From positions 15,952,001-16,016,000 of the forward strand of contig CP139767.1 of the NCBI GenBank assembly GCA_034370585.1: a stretch of 64,000 nucleotides of DNA. Direction: 5' to 3'. The notes beneath the pieces are model-generated. The model worked only from the letters and a program-made list of their open reading frames with translations. It searched no databases and had not been told where the DNA came from. Position 1 is the stretch's first letter. Every line of letters starts with the position of its first letter. Shown one piece after another: positions 24,501 through 35,603 of the stretch. The position numbers and the translations under genes were made by a program. The DNA comes from Fragaria x ananassa. Its lineage: Eukaryota > Streptophyta > Magnoliopsida > Rosales > Rosaceae.

Positions 24501-24701
24501 TCGCGTCTGGCACGAGGAACTCTACCACACATTGTGGGCTTACCGCACTTCCAAGCGCGGCCCAACGGATACCACACCGTACGCGCTCATGTACGGTCAC
24601 GACGCCGTCCTTCCCCTTGAGATCAATATCGCTTCGCTACGCGTTCAGGAACAGCATCAATTACTTGGCGAGGATTACGTCCAAGCCATGTGGCAGGAGC
24701 T
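21517..24701 (+). pseudogene. Retrotransposon pol: RT, RNase H and integrase core, broken
   Basis: Reverse transcriptase motifs run from KKNGKMRVCVDYRDLN through FMDGTAGYHQIPV to the catalytic YIDD at 22390-22401. A TGA at 22243 interrupts RT just after the HQIPVAEED stretch. RNase H begins near WTLYFDGSRTD (about 23257) with TNNQAEYEALI and FGDSLLVVNQL. Integrase has an H-H-C-C zinc finger ending GCQDC (about 23944-24070), followed by the catalytic triad D at 24153, D at 24337 and E at 24445; the last two have the D-35-E spacing. The frame is cut at 24701 by a CACTA element and resumes at 28143. Confidence 0.9.
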
Positions 24702-27700
24702 CACTACAAATTTTAATTCAGTTCGCTACCGAAGATTGCCACGGCTCCTATTTCCCGTCGCCATTGATCCTAAATTTGCGACGGCTCAGCGACGGTAATC
24801 TTACCGTCGCTAAATCGAAACCAATTTGCGACGGCAATGTAGTTCCGTGGCAAATAAACACAGAATTTACGACGGCAATCTAACCCCGTCGCATTTTTAT
24901 TATTCAATAACGACGGCATAGAAGCGTCGTGACAAAAAGACCGATTTTACTTAGATTTGTTGCGATGGATGGTTCGCCGTCGCCTTTGTTGTACGCGCTA
25001 AACTATCCCGCCTTCGTTTTGACGAAAACAACTCAAACAAATGTCAATTTTCATACACTCACACCAATTTCTCACACCAACTTAAACAAAAATACCAGAA
25101 ACCTAACCTAACTATCCCTCCCTCTTTACTCTCTTCAGACAAAAATACCAGACTAACCTAACCTGATCTGACTATCCCTCATCTGCTGCCTCGCCGTCCC
25201 CCTCTCCGAAACCCTCATCGGCTGCCTCCGCCCAACTCCCTCCAACCTCGACCCGACCCGGACCCGCGCCGATCGGACCCTTATCCAAAACCAATCGAAG
25301 GTTCTGCAGTTCTGCTTAAATCTTTTCGATTTGAACAAGGCAAGTTCCCCTCAATTCCATATTCTTTAACTTTTAGCATTAATCCTTTGTATGTTTTGAT
25401 TAATCTTTGGTTCTCAATTTCATATTCCATATTCTTCTGTAGAGGATTTGTGATGGGATTTACTTGAATCGTGTTAGGGATTTGGTCACTGTGTTTGAGG
25501 CTGCTGCGTCGGACCTACTTAATTGGGAACATTACCTTCCATAAGGTAGTAATTTTCTGGTCGTTTTCTTTATATCAATCTTTTGTGTTTGATGGATTGT
25601 TACCATGGATGCATAGTTTGACAGTTTTTGAGAAAATGATGTTTAGTTGATTGGATAGGTTAAACTTCGTTTTGGGTTTAGACTTGATCACTTTGCCAGG
25701 AATTGTAGAAGAACAAGTAGTTGCAAGTCTAGAACAGATCACATTCATATTGGCATGTTGCTTTTACTCCTCTTGCAGGGTTAAATTTTTGTCAGATTTG
25801 GTATGGTTTTGTGGCTTTTGTCTACATTGTTGTGTTAATGCGGTTTCAAGTTCTGGTGATTATAACAGTGCATAAGCTAGCATGTGTGAACTGTGTTTGA
25901 AACATTTAGTAAAAACTAGATTTGAAATGTGAGAGTACTTGGGATTGTAATCATTGTGTTTGGATCCATATGGTTGTGAGTAAGGATCTTGCATTGGCTG
26001 TAGTAGAGTGTGCTTTCTTGCGAGACTGAGATTATAAAGATGCAATATCTGAGGCTTCTCTAATGATGGAGTTTCATAATAACTTCAAGACTTTACTCAA
26101 CCACATTTCTTTATTTTCTTTTTCCAGGTTGGTTCATCTGAAGGGGCAGAACGGTGAAAGGAAAGAAGCAACCTCCTATCTTTAACGAGGTATCCATTGC
26201 ACACATATTTTCAGTTTACTATATGTAATGATTTGTAGTTATAATTTCATGATGAAAAGCACCTTATCATACATATGCGTTGTTTGTGTATCCGTGTTTT
26301 TCTTGTTCTTGAATCTCTGAGTTGATGCAAAGTTTCATGTTCTTATCTTTCATATGCTGGAAACAAATTGTCTGATATGACAAGAAGTGGGTGTTTGTGA
26401 ACAGTAACACTGCCAGAATTTATCAATTTCAAATTTTCAATGAACTAATAGAAGAACTTAAATGGTCCTGTCATTAATGATTTAATATGCATTTAGAGGT
26501 TTGCAATTCTGGTGGGTATGATAATTGTGTTTTTTTTTTGTTTCTTTTTTCCCCCTTTTTGGTTTGCCTAGCTAAGTTATTTATAAATTCATGTAGAAGG
26601 AGTACAACAAGGAACTATCACTAGTTAAACCTGTGGAAGACCAACAGCTTACGGCTGTGAAAGACCGTATTTTTCATAAGCTTATAGGAGAGGATGGTCA
26701 TGGTTATTGTCGTACCTATGGTTCTACCGTGCTGCCCAATTTGGTGTATACACAAGAACCATCAGTACCTGCTAGTAACAACAACACCGTTATAGCCAAA
26801 ATCACTGAAGAGGTAACAAAGAAACTACAAGAGTCATTTGAGAAGAAATTTGAGGATGCTATTAGAATGCTTCAAGCTCAGATTGCCAATAATATGGATA
26901 GCACTGGGGGGAGAAACACAAATAATGCACATGCAATGGTTAGTAATTTTTGAGATACACAACCTTGTTACTTTTTAAAAGTTTGAAATACTTTTATTTG
27001 CTGCAAATAAAGTATGATGTTTTGAGACAATTTATTGTTCGAAGTAATGAGAACCGGGTGAGTAATTTTTGAGAAACACAGCCTTGTTACTTGCTGCAAA
27101 TAAAGTATGATGTTTTGAGACAATTTAATGTTCTAAGTAATGATATTGTCCTTTTTTTGTTTGACTGAATAATTTTGAAGTACGGTTTAGTATGCATTAG
27201 GGTGGAGGTGTTTGATTTACTTGAATCTGGGTTTAAGGTACCAGCTAATGCATGTATGGTCTGTTTATGCAATAGGTACCAACTGATGCAACAAGTGGCC
27301 ATGAAGCTAGGAGGGAGTCCATAGGAGAGGGAGATGCTGAGCCTACTGGCCATGTTTCATCTTCTCATGATGATACAAGCAATCATGATTCAGCTGGTCA
27401 TGATGCTTCTGCATGATTTAGGTTTATGGCTTTTTCTTGTTTTAGAGTGTGATGGAACAAATTCTGCTAGAATATTGCTGAACTTTTATGAAGCTCTTTC
27501 TGTTGTTGAACATGGTTAATTGTTTATTTGGTTTGGGTTCTTCCATCAGGTGGAATATTGTGATGTTGGACATACAATTTGGTTATGAAATTAATGTTGT
27601 CATTGTGTTGATTTTGTTAGAATGAATGCCAGTGATGGTGCTCTTAGTGTTGTTGCTTATGGTTGTTACTGTGGATTGAATGAAATTTGAATTTTCAGAT

Positions 27701-28138
27701 TATTGGTAAATTTGAGATTTAAACCAGGTGTTTTTGGAAAAAATGAATGTTGCGATGGAAAGTAGCTGTCGCAAACAAATCTGCAGTTCGCGACGGCAAA
27801 GTCCCGTCGCAAAGGGTTTTGGCGGGAAAAAATTGGGCTTGATATTCGAATTTTAAAAATAATGGCGACGGCAATTTCCGTGGCCAACAAATGAAAACGC
27901 CACAGCTTTTTCAGTAGCCAGTTGTCGTAGCTAATTGAGCGACGGCATTTGCGGTCGCAGGCTGCCGTCGCTAACAATATAGCGACGGCTTGTTCCTGTC
28001 GCCGGGAGCATTGGCCACGCCACTTGTTGCGACGGTAGAAATGCCGTCGCCGTGCCGTCGCCAATGCCCTTTCGCGACGGCAGAGCGGTCTTTTGCGACG
28101 GCTTCGAGCCGTGGCTAACCGAATTAAAATTTGTAGTG
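24702..28138 (+). mobile_element. CACTA (En/Spm-type) element inserted in integrase, 3437 bp
   Basis: Terminal inverted repeats read CACTACAAATTTTAATTC on the left and GAATTAAAATTTGTAGTG on the right, flanked by AGCT on both sides (24698-24701 and 28139-28142). A 3-bp duplication with one asymmetric base is equally possible and more usual for CACTA. Subterminal regions are full of GCGACGGC / GCCGTCGC repeats (24775-24930 and 27755-28110), a CACTA hallmark. Removing the element and one target copy leaves the integrase frame continuous. It keeps only a short transposase-associated gene, so it is probably non-autonomous. Confidence 0.85.
26597..27416 (+). pseudogene. CACTA-encoded En/Spm accessory protein fragment, 2 exons
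   Basis: Exon 26597-26938 reads KEYNKELSLVKPVEDQQ... and contains IGEDGHGYCRTYG, which I match to the conserved GHGxVRTYG-like motif of plant En/Spm Transposase_24/TNP1-type proteins. A coiled-coil stretch follows (VTKKLQESFEKKFEDAIRML). Exon 27276-27416, in phase after a GT-AG intron, is Asp/His/Ser-rich and ends in TGA at 27414. The possible upstream exon ending at about 26190 (KKQPPIFNE) has a stop not far upstream in the same phase, so the gene looks truncated. Confidence 0.6.
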
Positions 28139-28142
28139 AGCT

Positions 28143-28569
28143 TGAAGATCTAGACGAGCACCGCGTCGCCGCTTTCAACAATCTAGTCCTCGAGAAACAA
28201 CGCATCGCCCGCTCTTATGATAAGATCACGTGCGGACAGAGCTATGCTGAAGGCCAGAAGGTGTGGCGTGCAGTCCTCCCGCTTGGGGATAAAACAGACG
28301 GTCGAGGCAAGTGGTCCGCTCGCTGGGATGAACCCTTTATTATTCACCGAATACTTCCCAAGGGGGCATACCACCTGCGCGACTTGGACGGCACTATTCA
28401 TCGCAACCCTATAAATGGCCGCTTCCTCAAGCGCCACATTGCAGGAGTTTGGGAACGCGAGGATCCTTCTCCTCCACCGGATCCCGCCACCACAGTCAAT
28501 AGTGCTACGCGCCATCGCTTTCTCGTTCAGCCGCCTAACACTAGGGGGCAACTCGGGACAGAAGACTAA
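28143..28569 (+). pseudogene. Retrotransposon integrase C-terminal part, separated by the CACTA insertion
   Basis: Continues the pol frame in phase when the CACTA element and one AGCT are ignored. It includes the C-terminal integrase region (EGQKVWRAVLPLGDK, KWSARWDEPFIIHRILPKGA, LDGTIHRNPINGRFLKRH), the usual chromodomain-less tail of Ty3/gypsy integrase, and ends at TAA 28567. Alone it has no function. Confidence 0.85.
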
Positions 28570-29620
28570 TAGAATACATTGTAACGTACCAGCCTAAAAG
28601 GCCAGTACAAAATTGGGGCCTATTCCAGAGGCCCTTACAAATAAAATAAGTCTATTTTTTCTTCATTCTCTGTAAACGTGCAAAGTCTAAACACAAAGAC
28701 TAGTACAAGATTCGGGCCTATTCCAGAGGCCCTTAAAAAATAAATGCATTTATTTTTGCCTTTTTTGACTTTGTTCAATACATGTTCCGAATTATGGCTT
28801 TGCGGCCAAAGCAATTACATTGATCAGAAAAGGTGCAATTAGACTATGTTTACATTCCAAAAAGCATAGATCTACAGATACTAGAAGCCTCGTCCCGCAT
28901 GCCTCGCAAGGCTAAAGAAGAGTCTGCCGCCGTGTCCTTCGCTCAAAGTTGACAAACGCTTCGCGTCTTTAGACCAGCCTAAACCCCGACGCCGGCCTGG
29001 ACCTAAGAGAAAGTGTTGAGGAGCTAGAGGTCCAGTGGGTCAGGATCCCTCATGCTACCACCGGTCTTCAGTTTGAAGGGCCGGCAGAGCCTCACGCGCT
29101 GATAGAACAGCAGGCGCAAGGCAGAGGGTACCCAACCTTTGGTCAGGCCGAACAAAGGCTTGACCTGATAGTAGATTTTCAGAATCACTCTCGGCCTAAG
29201 AGTAGATTTTCAGAATCAGCAAAGAATGTGAATGTATGGTTGGGAGCTTTGCTCTAAGCAGGGACAAAAGGATGAACAGAAGAGAATAAGAAATCATGGT
29301 GAGGGGGCAAAGACTTCACTGATACTTCACCCCGGCCAAGCGTTTCTTTTTATAGGCGGAAGGGGCGTTTGTGCGTTCGACAGTTGTCCCCCATGCAAGG
29401 TTTGCTCCGAGATACGGGCTTTGGAGATAAGGTCAGACGCGTTTTTCAATAATGATTACCCGCGTTCCGAGCGAGTAGTTACATTGGAAACCGTCACTAA
29501 ATCTCGGAAAAAAGATTTTTTCCTGACAGTTATTACATAACAGTTGGCAAAGAGCGGGAAAAATTCAATTTTTTGACATTATCATTAAAGTTCATACAAG
29601 GGGACAAATACAAGTTAAAC
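28570..29620. other. Retrotransposon spacer between pol and the antisense gene
   Basis: No coding sequence recognised. Two direct repeats of about 45 bp start near 28602 and 28700. Each contains an imperfect palindrome, GGGCC-TATTCCAGA-GGCCC (28616-28634 and 28714-28732). Confidence 0.6.
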
Positions 29621-32600
29621 CTAAGCACGCCTACAAACCCTATACAAAGCTAAGAGCATGCCTTCTAAGGCTATTTCTTCATCATAGGCCTGGGCTTGAA
29701 CTCCTTCGGCAGCAGCAATGGCCGAGTCCAAAGCTTCTTGAGCCTCTTCTGCGGCCTGCAAACGGGTTTCCACCTCCACAGCGCGGGCCAAGTCTTGGCG
29801 AGCTTGAGCAAGTTGAGCCTGCAGCTCTGCTATCTGAGCCTCCAGGGCCTCCACTCGTCGAGCATAGCCAGCACTTGGATTTTCTGAAGACGCTCCCAGG
29901 ACGCCAACGTCACCAAGCTCGGCCAAGAGGCTTGCCATCTGATTGTCTAAGTTTCGGCGAGCTTGCTCATGGGAAGCTGATTGAGCACCGATGTCCAAGA
30001 CTCGGCGAGCCTGCGACTCGACAGCGTCGGCCAACTCCAACGCTTGGTCCAGAACAGGATTGCCGCCAGTGAGATGTCGATCCAGAGCTTCATGAGCCTC
30101 GCGAATACGTCCTACCAAGTCAAAGACGTTCGAGCGAGAGCCGTGATGCAGCAACCCATGAAGGAAAGACCGAGCTAGGCGGATGGGTTCCGGATCAGCA
30201 GGCGGAGTAGTTCGGGCCCAAAGACGAGCGGCCCAGGTGCTGAAGGAAGAAGACTCCTCGCTAGGTTTTCTCGTTAGGGCCGGAGTGACTGGTTCAACCT
30301 CGGCAGCCGCCTCAATCTCTGGAGTGGGTTGCGGAGTGTTACGAGCGGTTTCTGTCTCCACCTCTTTGGCCTGAGCCTTCGGGTCCGGTTGCAGTGGGGA
30401 AAGCTCAAGCAGCGGCTGGGGACTCTCTGTTGGAACCACCAGAGGCACTTCGTTGGTCTGACCCGCTCGGCCCAATCGCAGAGGGGGAGACCAAAGCACC
30501 AATTGGAGGCCCTCTGGCGGAAATGTTGAGGGGGCAGTAGGGTCGGAGAGTTGGACGGACTGGTCAAGAACTTCATCATCAGCAACTTTCTCAATGACCG
30601 TTCCCTCGCTGGCTTCAACAGTTTCTTCGAAGATCATCTCCTCGCTGGATTCAGCAGATTCTTCGACGACCGTCTCCGCGCCTGCCACAGCGACTTCCTC
30701 GATAACCATCTCCTCGCCGGCTTCAGCAATTTCCTCAATGACCATTTCCGCACTTGCCTCAGCGACCCTTTCGAGGGCCAAGTTCATGTCTCCAACGAAT
30801 GGTTCTGGAGACGGGACTTCCGTTATCACTGGCGCCTCTTCAACAACAGCGAGGCGAGGTCGAGTGCGGCGAACCTGTCAAAAGCAAAGTTAGCGAGTTG
30901 TTGACTGGCTTAGGAAAATTTAATCCGAAGTGGTCCGCTTACCGGGTTGCTTACCAAGCCATACTCTCGCTGGTACCGCACATCCTTTAGCAGGTCCTCT
31001 TCGTCCTCGATAGGACGCTTCCGCGAGCTTTCGCCGCTAGTTGGCCGAGGAACGACAGGAGCAGTCTCACTGTCGTGGCCCGCCACAGTTTCCCTTCGGA
31101 CAGGTGCTTTTCCCCTGGCAACTTCAGACCTGTCGATTGTTCTCCGGCGGGGGGCAGACTGAAAAAGTAAATAAGAGGGTTAGGAAGAAACACTTTATCA
31201 ATATGTCAAAGGAGTTTTCGAAATTTACACGCTTAGTGACATACCTCGGGTGCGGGATCGCGTTCTCGAATGATGATCCCCGTCGAGCGGCGAGCAGCAG
31301 GAACTGGCGGAAGCGCAAGTCTAGTTCCCGTCGCAGCCCCTGAACCCCTCTCCGCACGATCCCGCTGGCCATCGAGGATGACACGGTCTGATTCGCCCAA
31401 AGTGTCGTATAAAGGGCGAAAGATGGCAGCAAAGACAGCATCGTCTGGGAACCCCCAATGGTTGTCGGACAATGACCGCCACCAAGCAAGGTAGGCGGGG
31501 TCGACACCCTGCGAAGGCTCGATCTCCAGAAAGTTGGGAGAAAGAGGGTAAATATTTTGCAGCGGGGTGATCCGGTCAGACTCGCCAACTTTCCTCCACG
31601 AGGTGTACTTGTTGACCGAATGGAGAAGCGGATAAAGAATCCCTTGATGGAAGCCAAGTTGCCTCGCGAAGTGATTGGGGGCATACAGCTCGAAGCCTTG
31701 TTCATCCTCGGCGAGCTGAAGGTCGCAGCACGAGGTTGCTCTCACGAAGGCAGTCCTCGCATCGTTGTCCGAGCCTTGGCGGGGGAAGAAGCCCGTCGAT
31801 AGGACCTCAGGGTGGCGCCGGCGAACCATCATATCTATGGTCGGAGGCGGCTCGATGTGGTTGTAGAGGATGGAAAGGCTGGCGAAGAAGGACAGAGGAG
31901 TCCGATTTGTGGCGTTCCTGCACACCACAAAGCCAAGCAGTTGATCCTCGGGCAGGAATTCCACCGGGGTTCGCCGGAAGAGTGGAAAGTATAGCTGCGT
32001 CCACAGGTCCAGGATCCACAGAGGGCCGCCAGAGAGATGGAAAGGCCTCAGGGACAGCAAGTGCAGGGTCCGGTAGAGTGCGCCTAGTACAGGTTGCCCT
32101 AGCCCGACTTCAACCCCATTGTACAATGCTTCGGCCAGCTTGGTCCATTTCCCGGTTGGTTTGTGAGCACTGCCGCAGAAGACAAATTTGTCGAGCCAAT
32201 ACTCCAGGAAAGCGATGCCTCCCTCATGCGGCTCCGCGTGGCCTATGTAAAATTTCCTCCACGCCCCATATGAACTTCTCAGGGCGCGGCGGGCCCCCAA
32301 GTTGCAGGCATATGTGAACTCGGTCGACGCAAAGTCGCTGGGCGCATACGGCTTTGCGTGGATCGGCAGCCCGGTGATGACGAGGATGTCCAGCAGAGTA
32401 ATGCCCATCTGCCCGAAGGGGAAGTCAAAGATGTTAGTGGCACTGTTCCACAAACAGGCCACGGCAGCGATAGGCGCTCGGTCGGTGTGAGGGGGCAGCG
32501 AGAAACTCAGGGCAATGGCTTCATGAATGCCGGTCGCTTCCCAGATCGTTTGGTCGGTCCGGAGGCGCTCCGCGTACCACGCTCGGTCCTCTGCAGTGGC

Positions 32601-32900
32601 GCTGGGCCATTCCCCGACCTGAACATTTATATGGGAACGGGCTTGCCAGGTAGAAAAGTTCCCCGGTTCGCGCCGTTGGGCCAAGATTGGTCGACGCACG
32701 GAGGCGTTGTAATGGTTGAGATCGGCGTCGGACAGAGGCTTTGAAGGAGTCGGGCCGAGCAGGGCCGCCCCTGTGTCAAGGAAGTAGATAGGTGTTCCTT
32801 GAGGCTGGTTGGTGGCGAAACGACGAGCAAGGCTGGTCGACCAGGAGGTCGCCGCCGTAAGGCTGAGGTTCGGGTCGTTGGCAAAAGGTTTGGGAGCCAT
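29621..32900 (-). CDS. Antisense plant mobile domain (PMD) protein carried by the retrotransposon, 3 exons
   Basis: On the minus strand, exons 32900-31245, 31158-30955 and 30874-29621 join at GT-AG sites, all in phase 0, giving about 1037 aa. The start ATG at 32900 (MAPKPFANDP) has context acaATGg. The first exon carries a plant-mobile-domain region at about residues 90-430: WPSATAEDRAWYAERLRTDQ, FDFPFGQMGITLLDILVITG, GGPLWILDLWTQLYFPLF. Exon 2 is basic/acidic (SSRKRPIEDEEDLLKDVRYQ). Exon 3 is highly acidic with repeated EEMVIEEVA-like units, then a long Ala/Gln/Glu-rich coiled coil. PMDs occur in MAIN-type host proteins and in plant transposable elements; here the domain rides antisense between pol and the 3' LTR. 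No in-frame stop is seen, so it could still be translated. Its role is unknown. Confidence 0.75.
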
Positions 32901-33000
32901 TGTTTCCGGTCGAGATAAGGACGGTGTTGGAGTTTGGCTGGTTGCAGAAGGCAGAGATTGATCTGAGAGCGATGGTAAGATGTGGGGACCCGCGTCGAGG

Positions 33001-33010
33001 TTTATAAAGG
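33001..33010 (-). promoter_or_regulatory. TATA box of the antisense PMD gene
   Basis: Read on the minus strand this is CCTTTATAAA, about 100 bp upstream of the ATG at 32900. That spacing fits a transcription start near 32970, and makes the upstream in-frame Met at 33035 an unlikely start. Confidence 0.5.
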
Positions 33011-33218
33011 AGACGAACCGTAACGTCCCTTTCAATCAATGGTCGCAACGAAAAGACGCAATGACGACCGAAAAGTCAGCGCGTTTCAAAATTCAAAAAG
33101 CCGTAATGATGAAGGGAAGCGATGGTGTCGAAGCGTCAGCACCTTTTGAAATACGAGTTCCCATAAAAAAACTTATTTAGGCCTTTTCGCTTATCCGTTG
33201 CAAAACGGATTAAGCTTA

Positions 33219-33233
33219 AGGCCTAGGGGGCAA
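33219..33233 (+). promoter_or_regulatory. Polypurine tract
   Basis: AAGGCCTAGGGGGCAA-like sequence directly before the 3' LTR start TGTTTGAG, in the expected place for plus-strand priming. A similar GAGGCTGGGGGGCAA precedes the inner type B LTR at 35604. Confidence 0.6.
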
Positions 33234-34130
33234 TGTTTGAGCCCAGTGGGCATTTTCGGTCCAAGACTCGAGATAGGCTTTGGATATCATTTGGGCCAAT
33301 ACCTGTGGCCTTTTTAGGCCATGAGGGGTGGCGAGGTCTGGCGGCACGTGACGAAGACTTTGTCCAGAAGATTCTGATACCTCGCGAGATTCGGTGTCCT
33401 CGCGGGATCCTTATCTCCAATTCGCATGGGACTCTACAGTTCCTGGCGAGGATGAGTTGGAAATGGACAATAACGCCTTCAAGATAAGGTCGCTTAGTGT
33501 TTGAGTTCGCGTACAACACGACAAATGAGATGGTGCGAAGCGGCGAACGAGACCTAAGCGAGATAGGTTTGACACGTGTCGCATGGAGCGCACGACTGGC
33601 GAGTTAATCGTATCCTTGTGGGATTCTAATTGCAGAGTCCGAATGGTTTGTGATTACGTCTCCATGGGTTGCTTACGGATGAATATATAAGGAAGTTTCA
33701 CGGCTTTCAGAGACACACAATCAATCAATCAACAACTCTCTCAAACAGACGAACACAGTCGAAACCTTCGAGCATCCTCGAAACCCTTACGTTCTAAGCG
33801 CACCCCGCCTTAGATCTCAGAGCCCGTCAGGACTCGTCTCCGATTTCCCAATTGTTTCTCTGCTCGCTCTTACAGTGAGTATCGATCAACAGGTGACTAG
33901 AAGAGTAAGCTCGTAAATATTTCCTCATCAGGTGACACCGGAGCCCTCTTTCGCCTGGTTAGAAGTCAGGACACGCACCGTTCTCTTTCCTCATCCGTGA
34001 GGTGGCACGCCCCGCACACACCGTTTTACTTTTGTTCTCTCATCACCCCCTGCTGAGGACGTGGGCCAAAACATTTTCAGGAAGAACTTCGCCGGTTGTT
34101 TTGAGGATACCACCTGCTGATTGTTTTGAG

Positions 34131-34700
34131 GATACCAGACAGTCCACCTCGCCGATTCAGGAAGAACTTCGCCGGTTCAGCTGGAACGATCCAGGACGAC
34201 CTAGAAGGCGAGCCCTATATCAATGGAAAGCTCTGGATGTCTACTTTCCAGAGGAGTTTACGGTTCGTCATTTCGCCATTCCTGGAGAGAGTTATGGCAG
34301 ATTGAATGCAGGCGGGTCAGGATACCAGACAGTCCACCTCGCCGATTCAGGAAGAACTTCGCCGGTTCAGCTGGAACGATCCAGGATGACCTAGAAGGCG
34401 AGCCATATATCAATGGAAATCTCTGGATGTCTACTTTCCAGAGGAGTTTACGGTTCGTCATTTCGCCATTCCTGGAGCGAGTTATGGCAGATTGAATGCA
34501 GGCGGGTCAGGATACCAGACAGTCCACCTCGCCGATTCAGGAAGAACTTCGCCGGTTCAGCTGGAACGATCCAGGACGACCTAGAAGGCGAGCCCTATAT
34601 CAATGGAAAGCTCTGGATGTCTACTTTCCAGAGGATTTTACGGTTCGTCATTTCGCCATTCCTGAAGAGAGTTATGGCAGTTTGAATGCAGACAGGTCAG
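34131..34700. repeat. Three tandem copies of a 190-bp unit
   Basis: Units start GATACCAGACAGTCC at 34131, 34321 and 34511, and include AGAAGGCGAGCC and GGTTCGTCATTTCGCC. The start of the unit equals the leader segment after the type A LTR at 16370-16395. They are nearly identical, so this is a recent amplification or an alignment-prone region. Confidence 0.9.
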
Positions 34701-35157
34701 GATACGCGCGAAGTTGCAATGTGCTTTTTCAATGTGTTTCATGACCTTGCAGCGAGCTTTCCTTCACTGGGGGGCATACTAACAACTCCTTCACTGGGGG
34801 GACATACTAAAGTTTTGATGTCCTTTATTCGTCGAACAGACATCAAAACTGGGGGGCACATTAGGGTAGATATGTGTTCCAGATATTTCAGACTTTAGAC
34901 CCTTCTTGAGGTGTCTTGGTCATTATTTAGGCCAACACCTGTGGCCTCTAAAAAAAAAAATTTCAAGGCTATGCGATCGTTCGCCGACATGGTCTTTTTG
35001 TTTGACTCTCATTGGTTCGCACTGGGGGGCAGCGAAGTCACTCCATGATCTGAATATCAAAAAGTTGGTTCGCCATCGCCAAGAGCTCAAGCGGAGGTCA
35101 TTTTTTGAATCCAGTCAAAGTGCACGTTTACTCAAGGTACATCCTTTCGAGGTACAT

Positions 35158-35233
35158 CCATGGCAAGTCAACAAGTCCATGGCGAGTCAACAAGTCCATG
35201 GCGAGTCAACAAGTCCATGGCGAGTCAACAAGT
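35158..35233. repeat. Four tandem copies of a 19-bp unit
   Basis: CCATGGCGAGTCAACAAGT is repeated four times (first copy with one change), inside the 3' composite LTR. Confidence 0.9.
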
Positions 35234-35603
35234 TTTGGCCGCAAGGCGCATCCATGCGAGGAACAACCTCTCGAGGATATTATCTAGTCGAGGTGCATGC
35301 ATGGTACTATGTTCTCTGAGTGGAGCAGGCGAAGCGTACGGCATCATTCATAGTCATTCAAGTCCAAGGTACCTATGTTAAGTTTATGGTCATCAATTGA
35401 TTACTATGGTACTGGGCGAATCGTACAGCAACTTCGCTACAATGCTTTGTTACCGGGTACTTGAGTTTTAGAGCCTATTCACAGGCTTGTTTACTCACAG
35501 TTATTTTATGTATGAACCGAGCCAATACCAGTGGCTTTGGGGCAGCATGAACATAAACCTCTTCAGTCATTCTTGACATTCATGACTTCGAGGCTGGGGG
35601 GCA

